Assembly (NCBI GenBank): GCA_963829355.1
Contig: CAWHHZ010000013.1
Location: forward strand, 186,001 to 250,000
From: CAWHHZ01 sp963829355
Lineage (GTDB): Bacteria; Acidobacteriota; Thermoanaerobaculia; Gp7-AA8; JAHWKK01
Direction of reading: 5' to 3'
DNA: 64,000 nt
Under the pieces are notes generated by a model, which made no database searches, was not told where the DNA came from, and saw only the letters and a program-made list of their open reading frames with translations. This document shows positions 36,481 through 45,402 of the stretch, piece after piece; the stretch's first letter is position 1, and each line of letters starts with the position of its first letter. Position numbers and translations under genes: made by a program.

Positions 36481-36702
36481 TCAGCGTTTGAGTGAGAACC
36501 ACGCCATCATCGTGATCTTGATGACGACTACCGTCATGGCGACTGCGAACAGGTCCCAGCTCCAGAAGTGGTCGATGTAGTAGTGCCACGCGAAAAGCAG
36601 GATCGCGAGGATCCCGCCTGCGATGCCGGCGGCACTGGTCGAGCGTCGCCGGTGCTCGAAGAAGCGTTCGTCGATTTGCCAGCCCAGAAGCGGGATTCTC
36701 AT
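36481..36702 (-). CDS. Small membrane protein downstream of XRE regulator
   Basis: This 73-residue protein starts MRIPLLGWQIDERFFEHRRR and has two helices (AAGIAGGILAILLFAWHYYI and WDLFAVAMTVVVIKITMMAW). Its ATG overlaps the XRE stop (ATGA). Small XRE regulators followed by a two-helix protein with D-E-R-x-x-x-x-x-R-R near the start are a recurrent pair in bacteria. The regulator probably controls, or senses through, the membrane protein. Confidence 0.72.
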   Translation of the reverse strand: MRIPLLGWQIDERFFEHRRRSTSAAGIAGGILAILLFAWHYYIDHFWSWDLFAVAMTVVVIKITMMAWFSLKR

Positions 36703-36911
36703 GGATTGCCCTCCAGTGTAAAAATCTGATCGGTCGGAAGCTCGAATACGCGGGCAAAGGTGAGGGCCAGTGGAAGAGAGGGTGTATAGCGGTTGCACTC
36801 GATCGAGTTGATACTCTGCCGCGACACGCCCACCGCCCGGGCCAGTTCTTCCTGCGTCCAGCCCCGCTCCACGCGGAGCTCGCGAATCCTGTTCTTTACG
36901 TTTGGCGCCAT
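36699..36911 (-). CDS. XRE-family transcriptional regulator (YozG-like)
   Basis: This 70-residue, single-HTH protein contains VKNRIRELRVERGWTQEELA, then RAVGVSRQSINSIECNRYTP and PLALTFARVFELPTDQIF. It is the short Cro/C1 type with S-R-Q-S-I-N-x-I-E recognition helix. It leads the operon with the two small membrane proteins and likely represses its own promoter at 36936-36964. Confidence 0.88.
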   Translation of the reverse strand: MAPNVKNRIRELRVERGWTQEELARAVGVSRQSINSIECNRYTPSLPLALTFARVFELPTDQIFTLEGNP

Positions 36912-36935
36912 ATGTCAAGCAAGCTTTCCATGACC

Positions 36936-36964
36936 ATGATCGGTCCGGCGTTCGGAAAAGTCAA
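36936..36964 (-). promoter_or_regulatory. Promoter of the XRE operon
   Basis: On the minus strand TTGACT (36964-36959), a 17-base spacer and GATCAT (36941-36936) fit sigma70 elements 24 bases before the ATG. GCTTGACA-type repeats (one directly at the start codon, one at the -35, one inverted upstream) could be regulator sites. Confidence 0.45.
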
Positions 36965-37006
36965 GCCCGCTTGTCATTTCGGATCTGCGGAGGCCGGACT
37001 ACAGCC

Positions 37007-37245
37007 GTAATGGCGTCGAGTTAAGGGTGCGACCGAGAATCGTCAAGCCGAGCGGGCGGTGGGTGGGCATGCGAGGCAGCTCGCGAGTTTCGTACTCAGT
37101 AGCGAGCGCCAGCTCCACGCCGACAGAGCACGTAACTTGCGAGGCCCCCTTCGGTTTCCCCCTCCCAGCACCCCTCAGGGCAGGTTCTCGCTTGCCCGCC
37201 CACCCGCCCGCTCGGGGTGACAATCGCTTAACTCAACGCCATTGC
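37007..37245. mobile_element. MITE with 10-bp target-site duplication
   Basis: The 239-bp element is flanked on both sides by GACTACAGCC (36997-37006 and 37246-37255). Its ends are inverted repeats, GTAATGGCGTCGAGTTAAG against GCAATGGCGTTGAGTTAAG read from the other side, and further in GAGCGGGCGG..GTGGG pairs with its inverse. There is no gene inside. It is non-autonomous and would need a transposase encoded elsewhere. It occupies most of the gap 36912-37345. Confidence 0.8.
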
Positions 37246-37310
37246 GACTACAGCCCCGACTCGGGGAGGGCTCCCGCCCTCGGCAAGCGTTCCGGCGAGG
37301 CGGTCGGAGC

Positions 37311-37339
37311 TTGACAACGTAAAGTACTTGACATACGGT
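37311..37339 (+). promoter_or_regulatory. Candidate promoter of the membrane/wHTH operon
   Basis: TTGACA (37311-37316), a 17-base spacer and TACGGT (37334-37339) end six bases before the ATG, which would make the transcript nearly leaderless. The spacer holds a second ACTTGACATACGG, similar to GCTTGACATATGG at the start of the XRE gene. Confidence 0.35.
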
Positions 37340-37345
37340 AATGCC

Positions 37346-37930
37346 ATGGGAAGTACGCGCGGAATCCACGATCATGCGGCGGAAAATCTCGTTTTCATCC
37401 GCGAGTCGATGGAACGGGCGGGATCGTGGACGGCGGTCCCCGGCTGGGGTGCGGTCGTCATGGGTCTGGGAGGTCTTGCCGCATCGGTCATCGCTCCGGC
37501 ACAGGAGACGCCGACCTCCTGGCTCGTGACCTGGCTCGCCACGGCGGCATTCGCCGTGCTCGCAGGCATCACCGCCATCCTGATCAAATCCCGGCAGTTC
37601 GGTCTGCCGTTCTTCTCGCGGCCCGCCCGGCAGTTCGCGCTCAGCTTCTCTCCTGCAATCTTTGCAGGCATTCTGCTGACGGCTGCCTGTTACCGTGCAG
37701 GAGCCTTTGAGCTCCTCCCGGGTCTCTGGCTCCTGCTCTACGGCGCAGCCGTCGTCGCCGGTGGTACGTTCTCGGTTCGCGTCGTTCCGCTGACGGGAGT
37801 GCTCTTCCTATTCCTGGGCACGATCGCTCTCTTCAGCCCTCCGCTCGTCGGCAACATCTGTCTCGGTGCAGGCTTCGGCGGGCTCAACATCATCTTCGGT
37901 ACCATCATCGCGAGGAGCTACGGTGGCTAA
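37346..37930 (+). CDS. Polytopic membrane protein paired with a winged-helix regulator
   Basis: This 194-residue protein has a short cytoplasmic start with HDHAAENLVFIRESMERAGS and then about five membrane helices (including WGAVVMGLGGLAASVIA, WLVTWLATAAFAVLAGITAIL and LFLFLGTIALFSPP). The H-x-x-A-x-x-N-L-x-x-I-R-x-x-M-E opening is typical of membrane proteins found beside HTH_34-type regulators. The regulator gene overlaps its last codons. Substrate or signal unknown. Confidence 0.72.
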   Translation: MGSTRGIHDHAAENLVFIRESMERAGSWTAVPGWGAVVMGLGGLAASVIAPAQETPTSWLVTWLATAAFAVLAGITAILIKSRQFGLPFFSRPARQFALSFSPAIFAGILLTAACYRAGAFELLPGLWLLLYGAAVVAGGTFSVRVVPLTGVLFLFLGTIALFSPPLVGNICLGAGFGGLNIIFGTIIARSYGG

Positions 37931-38303
37931 ACGATCATCCGCAACAGCAAAGAAGCAGACGCCCGCGACCACGTCGCCCCCGATGGGCTCGATCGAAGGA
38001 GCCGTCGAACAGACAGTCGATCTCGATCGTGTCATTCACGAACGACTCCGTCTCGGAATCATCAGCGCGCTCGCCGTCAACGATTCGGTCGGGTTTACCG
38101 AGCTGCGCGATCTTCTCAAGACGTCCGATGGCAATCTGAGTGTCCACGCTCGTAAACTCGAGGAAGCAGGATATCTCGCCTGCAACAAGAGTTTCGTGGG
38201 ACGCACGCCCCATACGGAATTCAAGATTACTCCAGCCGGCCGACGGGCGCTCCAGCGCTACCTCGACCACATGGAAGCGCTGATCGCGGCCACCCGGAGC
38301 TGA
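37923..38303 (+). CDS. Winged-helix transcriptional regulator (HTH_34/MarR-like)
   Basis: This 126-residue protein starts at GTG 37923, inside the end of the preceding gene. After a basic, Thr-rich tail the domain reads DRVIHERLRLGIISALAVND, VGFTELRDLLKTSDGNLSVH, ARKLEEAGYLACNKSFVGRT and PHTEFKITPAGRRALQRYLD. This is the usual DNA-binding layout in which T-D-G-N-L-S-x-H is the recognition helix. It probably regulates its own operon. Confidence 0.88.
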   Translation: MAKRSSATAKKQTPATTSPPMGSIEGAVEQTVDLDRVIHERLRLGIISALAVNDSVGFTELRDLLKTSDGNLSVHARKLEEAGYLACNKSFVGRTPHTEFKITPAGRRALQRYLDHMEALIAATRS

Positions 38304-38428
38304 ATCGATATATTGCGAAGCTGGGGAAACTGCTGGTCCAGACTTTGCAAAACAAAGTGCTTTGGTTACAAAACAGAAAGGTCTCTCATGAACTTCATAC
38401 AAGCATCCGCGTTCCGAGGGAGATACAG

Positions 38429-39158
38429 ATGAGTCTGCACGTCGCGATCATCATGGATGGCAATGGCCGGTGGGCCGAGGAGCGGGGCTGGCCGCGGACG
38501 CGGGGACACCGCGAGGGAGCCGAGGCCGTGAGGCGAACCGTCGAAGCGGCGCCAGGTCTCGGTATCGGAGTTCTCACGCTCTATGCCTTTTCGTCCGACA
38601 ACTGGAAGCGGCCGGAGAGCGAGGTCCGGACGCTGCTCGGACTCTTCCGTCGGTTCCTCGAATTCCGAAGCCCGGCTGTGCCGGGAGAAGGGCGTCCGTC
38701 TCAGCGTGATCGGGCGGCGTGATCGGCTGCCCCGCTCACTCGTGAGAGCAATCGAGCACGCCGAACGGGAAACCATTGACGGCGAAACGATCCATCTCCG
38801 TCTCGCCGTCGACTACTCGGCGCGTGACGCAATCCTTCGTGCCGCTGCAAACGGGCCAGCTGCCGGACTGAGCCGTGAGCAGTTCCGCGATCTCCTCTCC
38901 GAAGCGATTCACGAGAATCGCACGACTCCCGATGTCGACCTCCTCATACGGACTGGCCGGGAACAGCGGCTGAGCGATTTTCTGCTCTGGGAGAGCGCGT
39001 ACGCCGAGCTGCTATTCACTGACCGGCTCTGGCCAGAATTCAGTGGTCACGATCTGCGCCGGGCAATGGAGGAGTTCCGTGGCCGCAACCGTCGGTTCGG
39101 AGCCGTCGTCTCGGCCGGGAGACATGCAGGAGGAGCCGCCGTCGCCGGAGGGATTTGA
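38429..39158 (+). CDS. uppS: Isoprenyl transferase (undecaprenyl diphosphate synthase), one frameshift
   Basis: It begins MSLHVAIIMDGNGRWAEERG, with the catalytic aspartate and the WAxxRG/RGHxxG substrate loop, continues YAFSSDNWKRPESEV and then breaks at 38660-38665. One extra T (GAATTCCG for GAATCCG) is enough to restore FLESEARLCREKGVRL, and the chain continues through RLAVDYSARDAIL to LLIRTGREQRLSDFLLWESA and ELLFTDRLWPEF. Length is normal at ~242. The enzyme makes the C55 lipid carrier for peptidoglycan and glycans and is essential, so the break is most likely a sequence error. The next gene overlaps its stop. Confidence 0.9.
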
Positions 39159-40314
39159 TGAGACGCTACGACGTCATTGTCGTCGGTGCCGGGCTGGCCG
39201 GACTCCAGTGTGCGCGGTTTCTCGCGACGCGCTCGATCTCGGTTCTGCTTGTCGATCGCAAGACGGATCTGCACCGCCCCGTCCATACGACCGGGATCTT
39301 CGTGCGACGCACACTCGAAGACTTCCGAATTTCTCCGCGCGCTTCTTGGGCCCCCGATCCGGCACGTCAAGCTGCATTCGCCGGGCGGAGGCCAGCAGAT
39401 TCTCGAGAGTCCACACGACGAGTTCAGGGTCGGAAGAATGGGCGCATTGTACGAGTCGATGATGCAGGATGCAGAGCGGGTGGGGGTCGAGACGCTTCGA
39501 GGCGCCCACTTCCGTAGACTCGAGCGGCGGGGAGAGAGGCTGCTCGTTTCGCTCGAGGTCAGAAGGATCCCTTGTTCCCGTGTGCACGCGGTACATCGTC
39601 GGAGCGGATGGCGCGACCTCCCGAGTCGCTCGTGCTCTCGGTCTCAGCACCAACACCGAGACAATCGTCGGAGTGGAGGACGTCCTGCACGGAGTCCGGC
39701 TCGAAGGGCCGCCCATGCTCCACTGCTATCTCGACCCCGTACTCGCGCCGGGCTACATCGGTTGGGTCGCGCACGACGGGCACGAGATGCACATCGGTGT
39801 CGGCGGTTACGCAGACGCGTTCTCGCCTACCGCGTCCCTCGCCACCCTTCGCAACCGCGTCTCAAGGGATTTCGACATCTCTCGTGGAAAGCTCGCAGAG
39901 CGACGGGGAGGCAGGATCCCGGTGGGAGGAGTCTTGCCGAATATCTCGTCCCGGTCGGGACTGCTGATCGGTGACGCGGCGGGGGCAGTTTCGCCACTCA
40001 CGGCCGGTGGGCTCGACGGAGCGATGAGGCTGTCGCGCTACGCCGCGGAAGTCCTCGCGACAGCTGTCGAGCAGGATGATCCGGGCGTTCTTTCGCTCTA
40101 CGATGGAGGCCGTCTCGATACGCGCTTCATTTCCCGTCAATGGATGCGACGTCTTCTGACCTGTGTGCGATCGCCGCTCGTGGTCGAGACCGGCTGTGCG
40201 CTCCTCCGGACACCTCCACTGTCTGCCCTTGCCTGGCAGATTTTCTTCGGACGCGGTTCGTTTCCGGAGCCCGACCGAGGCCCGCTGCGGGTCATGGAGC
40301 TCGGTAGCAGATGA
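39158..40314 (+). CDS. FAD-dependent geranylgeranyl reductase-like oxidoreductase, two frameshifts
   Basis: It opens with the Rossmann fingerprint MRRYDVIVVGAGLAGLQCAR and later has LYESMMQDAERVGVETLRGA, CTRYIVGADGATSRVARALG, and SGLLIGDAAGAVSPLTAGGLDGAM (the FAD-binding GDAAG motif). Frame breaks near 39325 (one extra C after GACTTC) and near 39560 split it. Corrected length is about 385. Members reduce isoprenoid chains or hydroxylate aromatic rings. Overlapping the uppS stop (ATGA) points to a role on polyprenyl lipids. Confidence 0.8.
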
Positions 40315-40374
40315 CGGTGAAGGAGCTCAGAAGTTCAAGGGTTCAAGGGTTCAAGGGTTGGAGGTGGGGGCTGC

Positions 40375-41672
40375 TCATTCGATCGGGTTGAGACGCTGCA
40401 ATGCGGCGTCCCGGCCGGCCGCGGCGCTGGCAGTTTCGGGGAACTCAGCGAGGATCGCATCGTAACGCTCGAGAGCCTGCTGGTATGCGCCTGCGTCGAA
40501 CAGGATCTGCGCTTCATCGAGCATCCGCCGCTTCTTTTCGAAGACCTCCGTTCTGCTCGATCGGTGTTTGGACTGACGGTCTCGTCGCCAACGGCGGTGC
40601 CGAGCATGAAGAACGGGATCGCGGCCAGGAACGCCAGACTCAACAGGATAGGGATGGCGACGCGTCGCGAGATCGAACGGTCGACGAGGCTCTGCCACCA
40701 CTTGCGGGAGAGCTTGATCGGTGTCGTAGGAGTATCTTCGGGAGGAAGCTCGCGCTTGACGAGATCGGTCAGCCGCGGCACCTGGCCCGAGCTTCCCGTG
40801 TCCCGGTTGTGGATCTCGAGGAGCCTTCGCAGCTCCTCGGCCGCGGCGCCCGCGGACACGAACCGTTCCTTCGGCTCTTTCCGGAGGAGGCGCTCAACGT
40901 AGAGCTCGCACCATCGCGGGAGATCGGGTGCAATCTTCCGAAGTGGCGGCGCCGGCTCATTGACGACGTCGTAGAGGACATCCATGATCGAGGTGCCTTC
41001 GAACGGGCGGCGGCCACTCAACAGCTCGTAGTACAGGACACCCACCGAGAACAGATCCGCCCGTCCATCGATCTCTTTCCCGGAGATGTGCTCGGGCGGC
41101 ATGTAGTAGGGAGTTCCGAGAAGATGTCCGGCCTTCGTCACGTTCGAGATTCCCTCGCGCACGTAACGGGCGACCCCGAAGTCGGCGATCTTTGCATGCC
41201 CTCGATCGGTCACCAGGATGTTCGCGGGCTTGATATCGCGATGGATGATCTTTCGCTCATGTGCGTAGTCGAGAGCCGCGAGCACGTCGAGTGTGATCTG
41301 CGATGCGAGCGGGATCTGGAGGCGCTGACGGCGCTTCACGAGCGTCGAGAGGCTCTCCCCCTCAACGTACTCCATCGCGAGGTATCGGATCATCCGGTGG
41401 GAGTAGCCGACTTCGTAGAGCGTCACGATGTTGGGATGAACGAGTGAGCCGCAAACCTCGGCCTCCCGCTTGAAGCGGTCGAGGAACTCCTCTGATTCGT
41501 CGCTCTGAGGAAGTTCTGAGGTCTTGAGCGTCTTGAGCGCGGCGAGCCTTCCGATCCGTGAGTCGCGGGCCAGATAGACGATACCCATCGCACCATGGCC
41601 CAGAACCTGAAGGACCTGATAATGATCGAACAGCATCGGGTGCTGCTCTGAGCTCGTCGCGTTTTCTGTCAT
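40375..41672 (-). CDS. Membrane Ser/Thr protein kinase with C-terminal TPR-like tail, one frameshift
   Basis: The kinase domain has the glycine loop LGHGAMGIVYLARDS, lysine in LAALKTLK, HRDIKPANILV, DFGVARYV and the P-P-E-H activation end, all intact. A linker follows, then one helix (RVAIPILLSLAFLAAIPFFM). Just after it the frame breaks near 40550. The continuation is EVFEKKRRMLDEAQILFDAG and YQQALERYDAILAEFPETAS, a TPR-like repeat ending at 40375. So it is a Hanks-type kinase with a short extracytoplasmic TPR sensor, about 432 residues. ATG 41672 is chosen. No cognate phosphatase is adjacent. Confidence 0.88.
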
Positions 41673-41709
41673 CACATTGGCTTTTCTGCGAATCCTGGAC
41701 CTAGATTGC

Positions 41710-42579
41710 TCAAGGAGCAAAAAGTGGCTTCTGGCTACCCGGAGGGTTCTCGAATCTTTCCGGGTACGCAGTGGCCAGTTCTGGTGGGACTTCGATCGGC
41801 TGGCCAAGCCTTCGTTTCGCTTCGAGTGCATTCACCACTGCCTGGCCGCGGAAGTGATTATTCATGACAACGAACACGTTTTCAGCGGGCATCTTCTCGA
41901 TCTGCTTCACCCACGGGTCGAGCTCCTCCTCAGAATAGAGGTAGTCGTATCGTTCCCAGGCTTCATCATGATTGAACCATTTCGCAAGATTACGACCGTG
42001 AAATCTCACGTAGCCCGGTTCGGCGGTGAGCTCCGTCGAGGGACCGATCGAGTCGTTGTGTGCAGGCTGATCGATGTTCACGAGAGAGACACCGCGATTG
42101 GCGAGGAAGTGGCCGAAATCGGGGACGGCGAAGCTGGAGTGGCGAACTTCAACGGCCTTCGGCACATCAGGAAAGGCATCGAAGATCCTGGACATCCGGC
42201 TGATCGAGTCTTTCCCGTACCGTACGCTCCACGGAAACTGGATGAGGATGGCGCCGAGCCGGTCATTTTGCAGAAGCGGTTCGAGAAACTGCCGGAATCG
42301 CGAAACGTCGGCCGCGGGAGGGAACCCGGGATCGTGTGTGAAGGACCTGTGGAGCTTTGCAGTGAACGAGAACCGGGGATTCGTGACGCGTCCGACCCAG
42401 CTTCTGGGCAGTCGTGGAGCCGGAATGTGATAGAACGAGGCGTTCACTTCGACCGTATCGAACTGATCGGAAATCCAACCGAGGCGGTCGAAGCCGCGCG
42501 ACGGACTGGATGGATAGACGATTCCATTCCAGTCGTCGTAGCTCCACCCCGCGGGGCCGATCCGAATCATGGGCAACAT
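41710..42579 (-). CDS. DUF72 family protein
   Basis: It begins MIRIGPAGWSYDDWNGIVYP, followed by FDTVEVNASFYHIP, FSFTAKLHRSFTHD, LGAILIQFPWS, KAVEVRHSSFA, VSLVNIDQP, YVRFHGRN and the C-terminal NVFVVMNNHFRGQAVVNALE. All are signature steps of the DUF72 TIM-barrel. The length, ~289, is normal. The biochemical activity of DUF72 is unsettled; it is often linked to DNA repair or metal-dependent hydrolysis in annotation without proof. Start among clustered ATGs (42570-42606) is uncertain. Confidence 0.9.
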   Translation of the reverse strand: MLPMIRIGPAGWSYDDWNGIVYPSSPSRGFDRLGWISDQFDTVEVNASFYHIPAPRLPRSWVGRVTNPRFSFTAKLHRSFTHDPGFPPAADVSRFRQFLEPLLQNDRLGAILIQFPWSVRYGKDSISRMSRIFDAFPDVPKAVEVRHSSFAVPDFGHFLANRGVSLVNIDQPAHNDSIGPSTELTAEPGYVRFHGRNLAKWFNHDEAWERYDYLYSEEELDPWVKQIEKMPAENVFVVMNNHFRGQAVVNALEAKRRLGQPIEVPPELATAYPERFENPPGSQKPLFAP

Positions 42580-42641
42580 CATGCGACGAACGGGACGGCC
42601 GGACAAATCTTCAATTGAAAACTTTCAGAAACGGATCTCGA

Positions 42642-43598
42642 ATGAATGACATCGCATTGCACAAACCGTCCAGACCGGTGGGATCGATTATCGATCTGAT
42701 CGGCTCTACCCCCATCCTGGAGTTGCGCTCGATCAGCGAGCCCGGCTCCGCCCGAATTTTCGCAAAACTGGAGTTCATGAATCCCGGCTTCTCGGTCAAG
42801 GACCGGGTGGCGATCGGCATGATCAGGGATGCAGAGAAAGCCGGCCAGCTCCAGCCCGGAGGTACGATCATCGAGCCGACTGCGGGGAACACCGGCGTCG
42901 GTCTCGCTCTGGTCGGCGTCCAGCTCGGTTATCGCGTGATCCTGATCGTTCCGGAGCAGTTCTCTGTCGAGAAGAGGAAGCTGATGAAGGCGCTCGGAGG
43001 AGAAGTCGTGCTCACTCCCGAGGATGCAGGAATGAAGGGTGCGATCGACAAGTCGCACGAGATGGCGGCGACGATCGATGGGGCAGTGGTGCTCCAGCAG
43101 TTCGCCAATCGCTCGAACCCCGACAGCCACTACCGGACGACGGGTCCGGAGATTTTCGAGCAGATGGACGGAGAGATCGACGCATGGGTGGCTGGCGCCG
43201 GTACCGGAGGGACGTTCACCGGTGTGGCCCGCTATCTGAAGGAGAAGCTGCCCACGATGAAGAACATCGTCGTCGAGCCGCAGGGATCGGTATTTCAGGG
43301 GGGAGAGGCCGGACCGCACGACGTGGAAGGGATCGGATCGAGCTTCATTCCCGGGACTCTCGATCTCGAGCTGGCCGATGATGTCATTCTCGTTCCCGAT
43401 CCTCCCGCTTTCGAGATGATGCGCCAGCTCGCATCGAAGGAGGGTTTGCTGTGCGGATCATCTGCAGGAGCAAATGTCGTCGCCGCGCTCCAGGTTGCCC
43501 GGTCGCTCGGTGAGGGTGCGCGCGTCGTAACCGTCATCCCCGACAGCTCCGAGCGATATCTCTCCAAAGACGTGTACGAGAAATACAGGAACGATTGA
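42642..43598 (+). CDS. cysK: Cysteine synthase / cystathionine beta-synthase type PLP enzyme
   Basis: This 318-residue fold-type II PLP enzyme has the lysine in NPGFSVKDRVAIGMI, PTAGNTGVGLALVG, the phosphate loop GAGTGGTFTGVARYL and the PLP-N1 serine in LLCGSSAGANV. It either makes cysteine from O-acetylserine and sulfide or condenses serine with homocysteine. The next gene, nine bases on, is a cystathionine gamma-synthase/lyase, so the pair may run transsulfuration and this gene may be the beta-synthase. First gene of a four-gene operon. Confidence 0.9.
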   Translation: MNDIALHKPSRPVGSIIDLIGSTPILELRSISEPGSARIFAKLEFMNPGFSVKDRVAIGMIRDAEKAGQLQPGGTIIEPTAGNTGVGLALVGVQLGYRVILIVPEQFSVEKRKLMKALGGEVVLTPEDAGMKGAIDKSHEMAATIDGAVVLQQFANRSNPDSHYRTTGPEIFEQMDGEIDAWVAGAGTGGTFTGVARYLKEKLPTMKNIVVEPQGSVFQGGEAGPHDVEGIGSSFIPGTLDLELADDVILVPDPPAFEMMRQLASKEGLLCGSSAGANVVAALQVARSLGEGARVVTVIPDSSERYLSKDVYEKYRND

Positions 43599-43607
43599 GG
43601 ATTGACC

Positions 43608-44747
43608 ATGGGCTTTTCAACTGATTGCATTCACGCAGGACAGGATCCGGACGAGCTGACAGGTGCCGTAGCAGTTCCGATCTACCAGACTTCGACCTAC
43701 GTACAGCCAGAGTTCGGCCGGCACAAGGGGTACGAGTACGCGCGGACGGGAAATCCCACGCGATCTGCGCTAGAGGCGAATCTCGCCGTTCTGGAGGGAG
43801 GCGAAACGGGACATTGCTTCGCTTCCGGCATGGCGGCGATCGACACGATCATGAAGCTCCTCAGCAAGGGAGATCATGTCGTGGCCGCCGCCAACATGTA
43901 CGGCGGAACGTTCCGGCTCTTTCATCACGTGCTCGAGCGGATGGGGCTGGAGTTCACCTACGTCGACACAACTGACGTGCGGAACATCGAGCGGGCGCTT
44001 CGCGACGAGACGCGCATGCTGTTTCTGGAGACGCCGACGAATCCGATGATGTCGATCACCGACATCGCCGCCTGCACGAAGCTGGTGAAAGACCGGGACA
44101 TTCTCGTCGTGGTCGACAACACGTTCTGTTCACCGTTTCTCCAGCAGCCACTCAGCCTCGGTGCCGACATCGTCGTTCACTCGACGACAAAGTTTCTCAA
44201 CGGACACTCCGATTCGGTCGGGGGTGCCGTGATCTGCAGCTCATCCGAGGTCGGACAGAGGATCGGCTTCCTGCAGAACGCCGCTGGTGCGATTCTCTCT
44301 CCATTCGACTCGTTCCTGGTGATGAGGGGAATCAAGACCCTTGCGGTACGGATGGAGAAGCATAATGAGAATGGTGCGGCGATCGCAGAGTATCTGGCGA
44401 ATCATTCGAAAGTGAAGAAGGTGAACTATCCCGGTCTTTCGACCCACCCGCAGCACGAGCTCGCGAAGCGGCAGATGAGAGGCTTCGGTGCACTGATCTC
44501 GTTCGAGCTCGGGTCGATCGAGAACGCGCGGAAGTTCCTCAATGAAGTGAAGCTCTGCTCACTCGGGGAGTCGCTGGGAGGAGTCGAGACGCTGATCTCG
44601 CACCCTGCTACCATGACTCACGCCTCGGTTCCGGAGGAGGACCGCAACCGTCTCGGCATCACAGGTGGACTCGTCCGCATTTCCGTCGGAATCGAGGATC
44701 TCGAGGATCTGATTGCCGATCTCGAGCGATCGTTCGAGGCTGTCTGA
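43608..44747 (+). CDS. Cystathionine gamma-synthase/lyase family enzyme
   Basis: This 379-residue Cys/Met metabolism PLP enzyme has the N-terminal TDCIHAGQDPDELTGAVAVP, YARTGNPTR, FASGMAAI, VVVDNTFCSPFLQQPL and the PLP lysine in VVHSTTKFLNGHSD, then SLGESLGGVETLISHPATMT. It cleaves or forms cystathionine. With the upstream beta-synthase-like gene it makes a complete transsulfuration step; the direction cannot be told from sequence. ATG 43608 is chosen over a TTG at 43602. Four bases separate it from plsY. Confidence 0.92.
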   Translation: MGFSTDCIHAGQDPDELTGAVAVPIYQTSTYVQPEFGRHKGYEYARTGNPTRSALEANLAVLEGGETGHCFASGMAAIDTIMKLLSKGDHVVAAANMYGGTFRLFHHVLERMGLEFTYVDTTDVRNIERALRDETRMLFLETPTNPMMSITDIAACTKLVKDRDILVVVDNTFCSPFLQQPLSLGADIVVHSTTKFLNGHSDSVGGAVICSSSEVGQRIGFLQNAAGAILSPFDSFLVMRGIKTLAVRMEKHNENGAAIAEYLANHSKVKKVNYPGLSTHPQHELAKRQMRGFGALISFELGSIENARKFLNEVKLCSLGESLGGVETLISHPATMTHASVPEEDRNRLGITGGLVRISVGIEDLEDLIADLERSFEAV

Positions 44748-44751
44748 CGAC

Positions 44752-45402
44752 GTGAGCGGAAACGAGGCCCTCTACCCGGTGGCGCTGCTCATCGGCGCGT
44801 ATCTGATCGGATCGATCCCGTTCAGCTGGATCGTCATGCGTCTGTTCAAGAAAGTCGACATCCGGGCAGTGGGCAGCGGCAACGTGGGAGCGACGAACGT
44901 CCTTCGCAACGCAGGAAAGAGAGCCGGGCTGCTCGCGCTGATTCTCGACGGACTCAAAGGCTGGGTCGTTGTTCTCGTTGCCAAGGCCGTCGTGAACTCG
45001 GCGGTGTGGCCGTTGGGAGTGAATGGAGCGACCGCCACGGATTCCCCCTCCTTCTGGGTGGGTCTGGCGGCGCTCGTGGTCGTCGTCGGACACATGTTTC
45101 CTGTGTGGCTGGGCTTTCGAGGCGGCAAGGGAGTCGCGACGGGCGCAGGTGCTTATCTCGGTATCGACCCGCTGTCACTTCTGTTCACATTGTTGACTTT
45201 CATCATCGTTCTGACCGTCGGGCGTTTCGTCTCGGTCGCGTCGATGGCCGCTGCTGCCGTGTTTCCTCTCTATTTGCGATTCGTGACTGGCGGGACGACC
45301 TGGGAGATCATCTTCAGCGTTGCCATCGGTCTGCTCGTGATCGTCAAGCATCGCACCAACGTCGCCAGAATTCTCAGCGGCGAGGAAAAGAGGTTCCCAT
45401 GA
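44752..45402 (+). CDS. plsY: Acyl-phosphate:glycerol-3-phosphate acyltransferase PlsY
   Basis: This 216-residue multi-spanning protein starts at a GTG four bases after the upstream stop. The three PlsY motifs are present: GSIPFSWIVMRLFKKVDIRA (SIPF), GSGNVGATNVLRNAGK, and GHMFPVWLGFRGGKGVATGA; VIVKHRTNVARILSGEE closes the chain. It makes 1-acyl-glycerol-3-phosphate, the first phospholipid intermediate, in the inner membrane. gpsA overlaps its stop codon, so supply and use of glycerol 3-phosphate are encoded together. Confidence 0.95.
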   Translation: MSGNEALYPVALLIGAYLIGSIPFSWIVMRLFKKVDIRAVGSGNVGATNVLRNAGKRAGLLALILDGLKGWVVVLVAKAVVNSAVWPLGVNGATATDSPSFWVGLAALVVVVGHMFPVWLGFRGGKGVATGAGAYLGIDPLSLLFTLLTFIIVLTVGRFVSVASMAAAAVFPLYLRFVTGGTTWEIIFSVAIGLLVIVKHRTNVARILSGEEKRFP

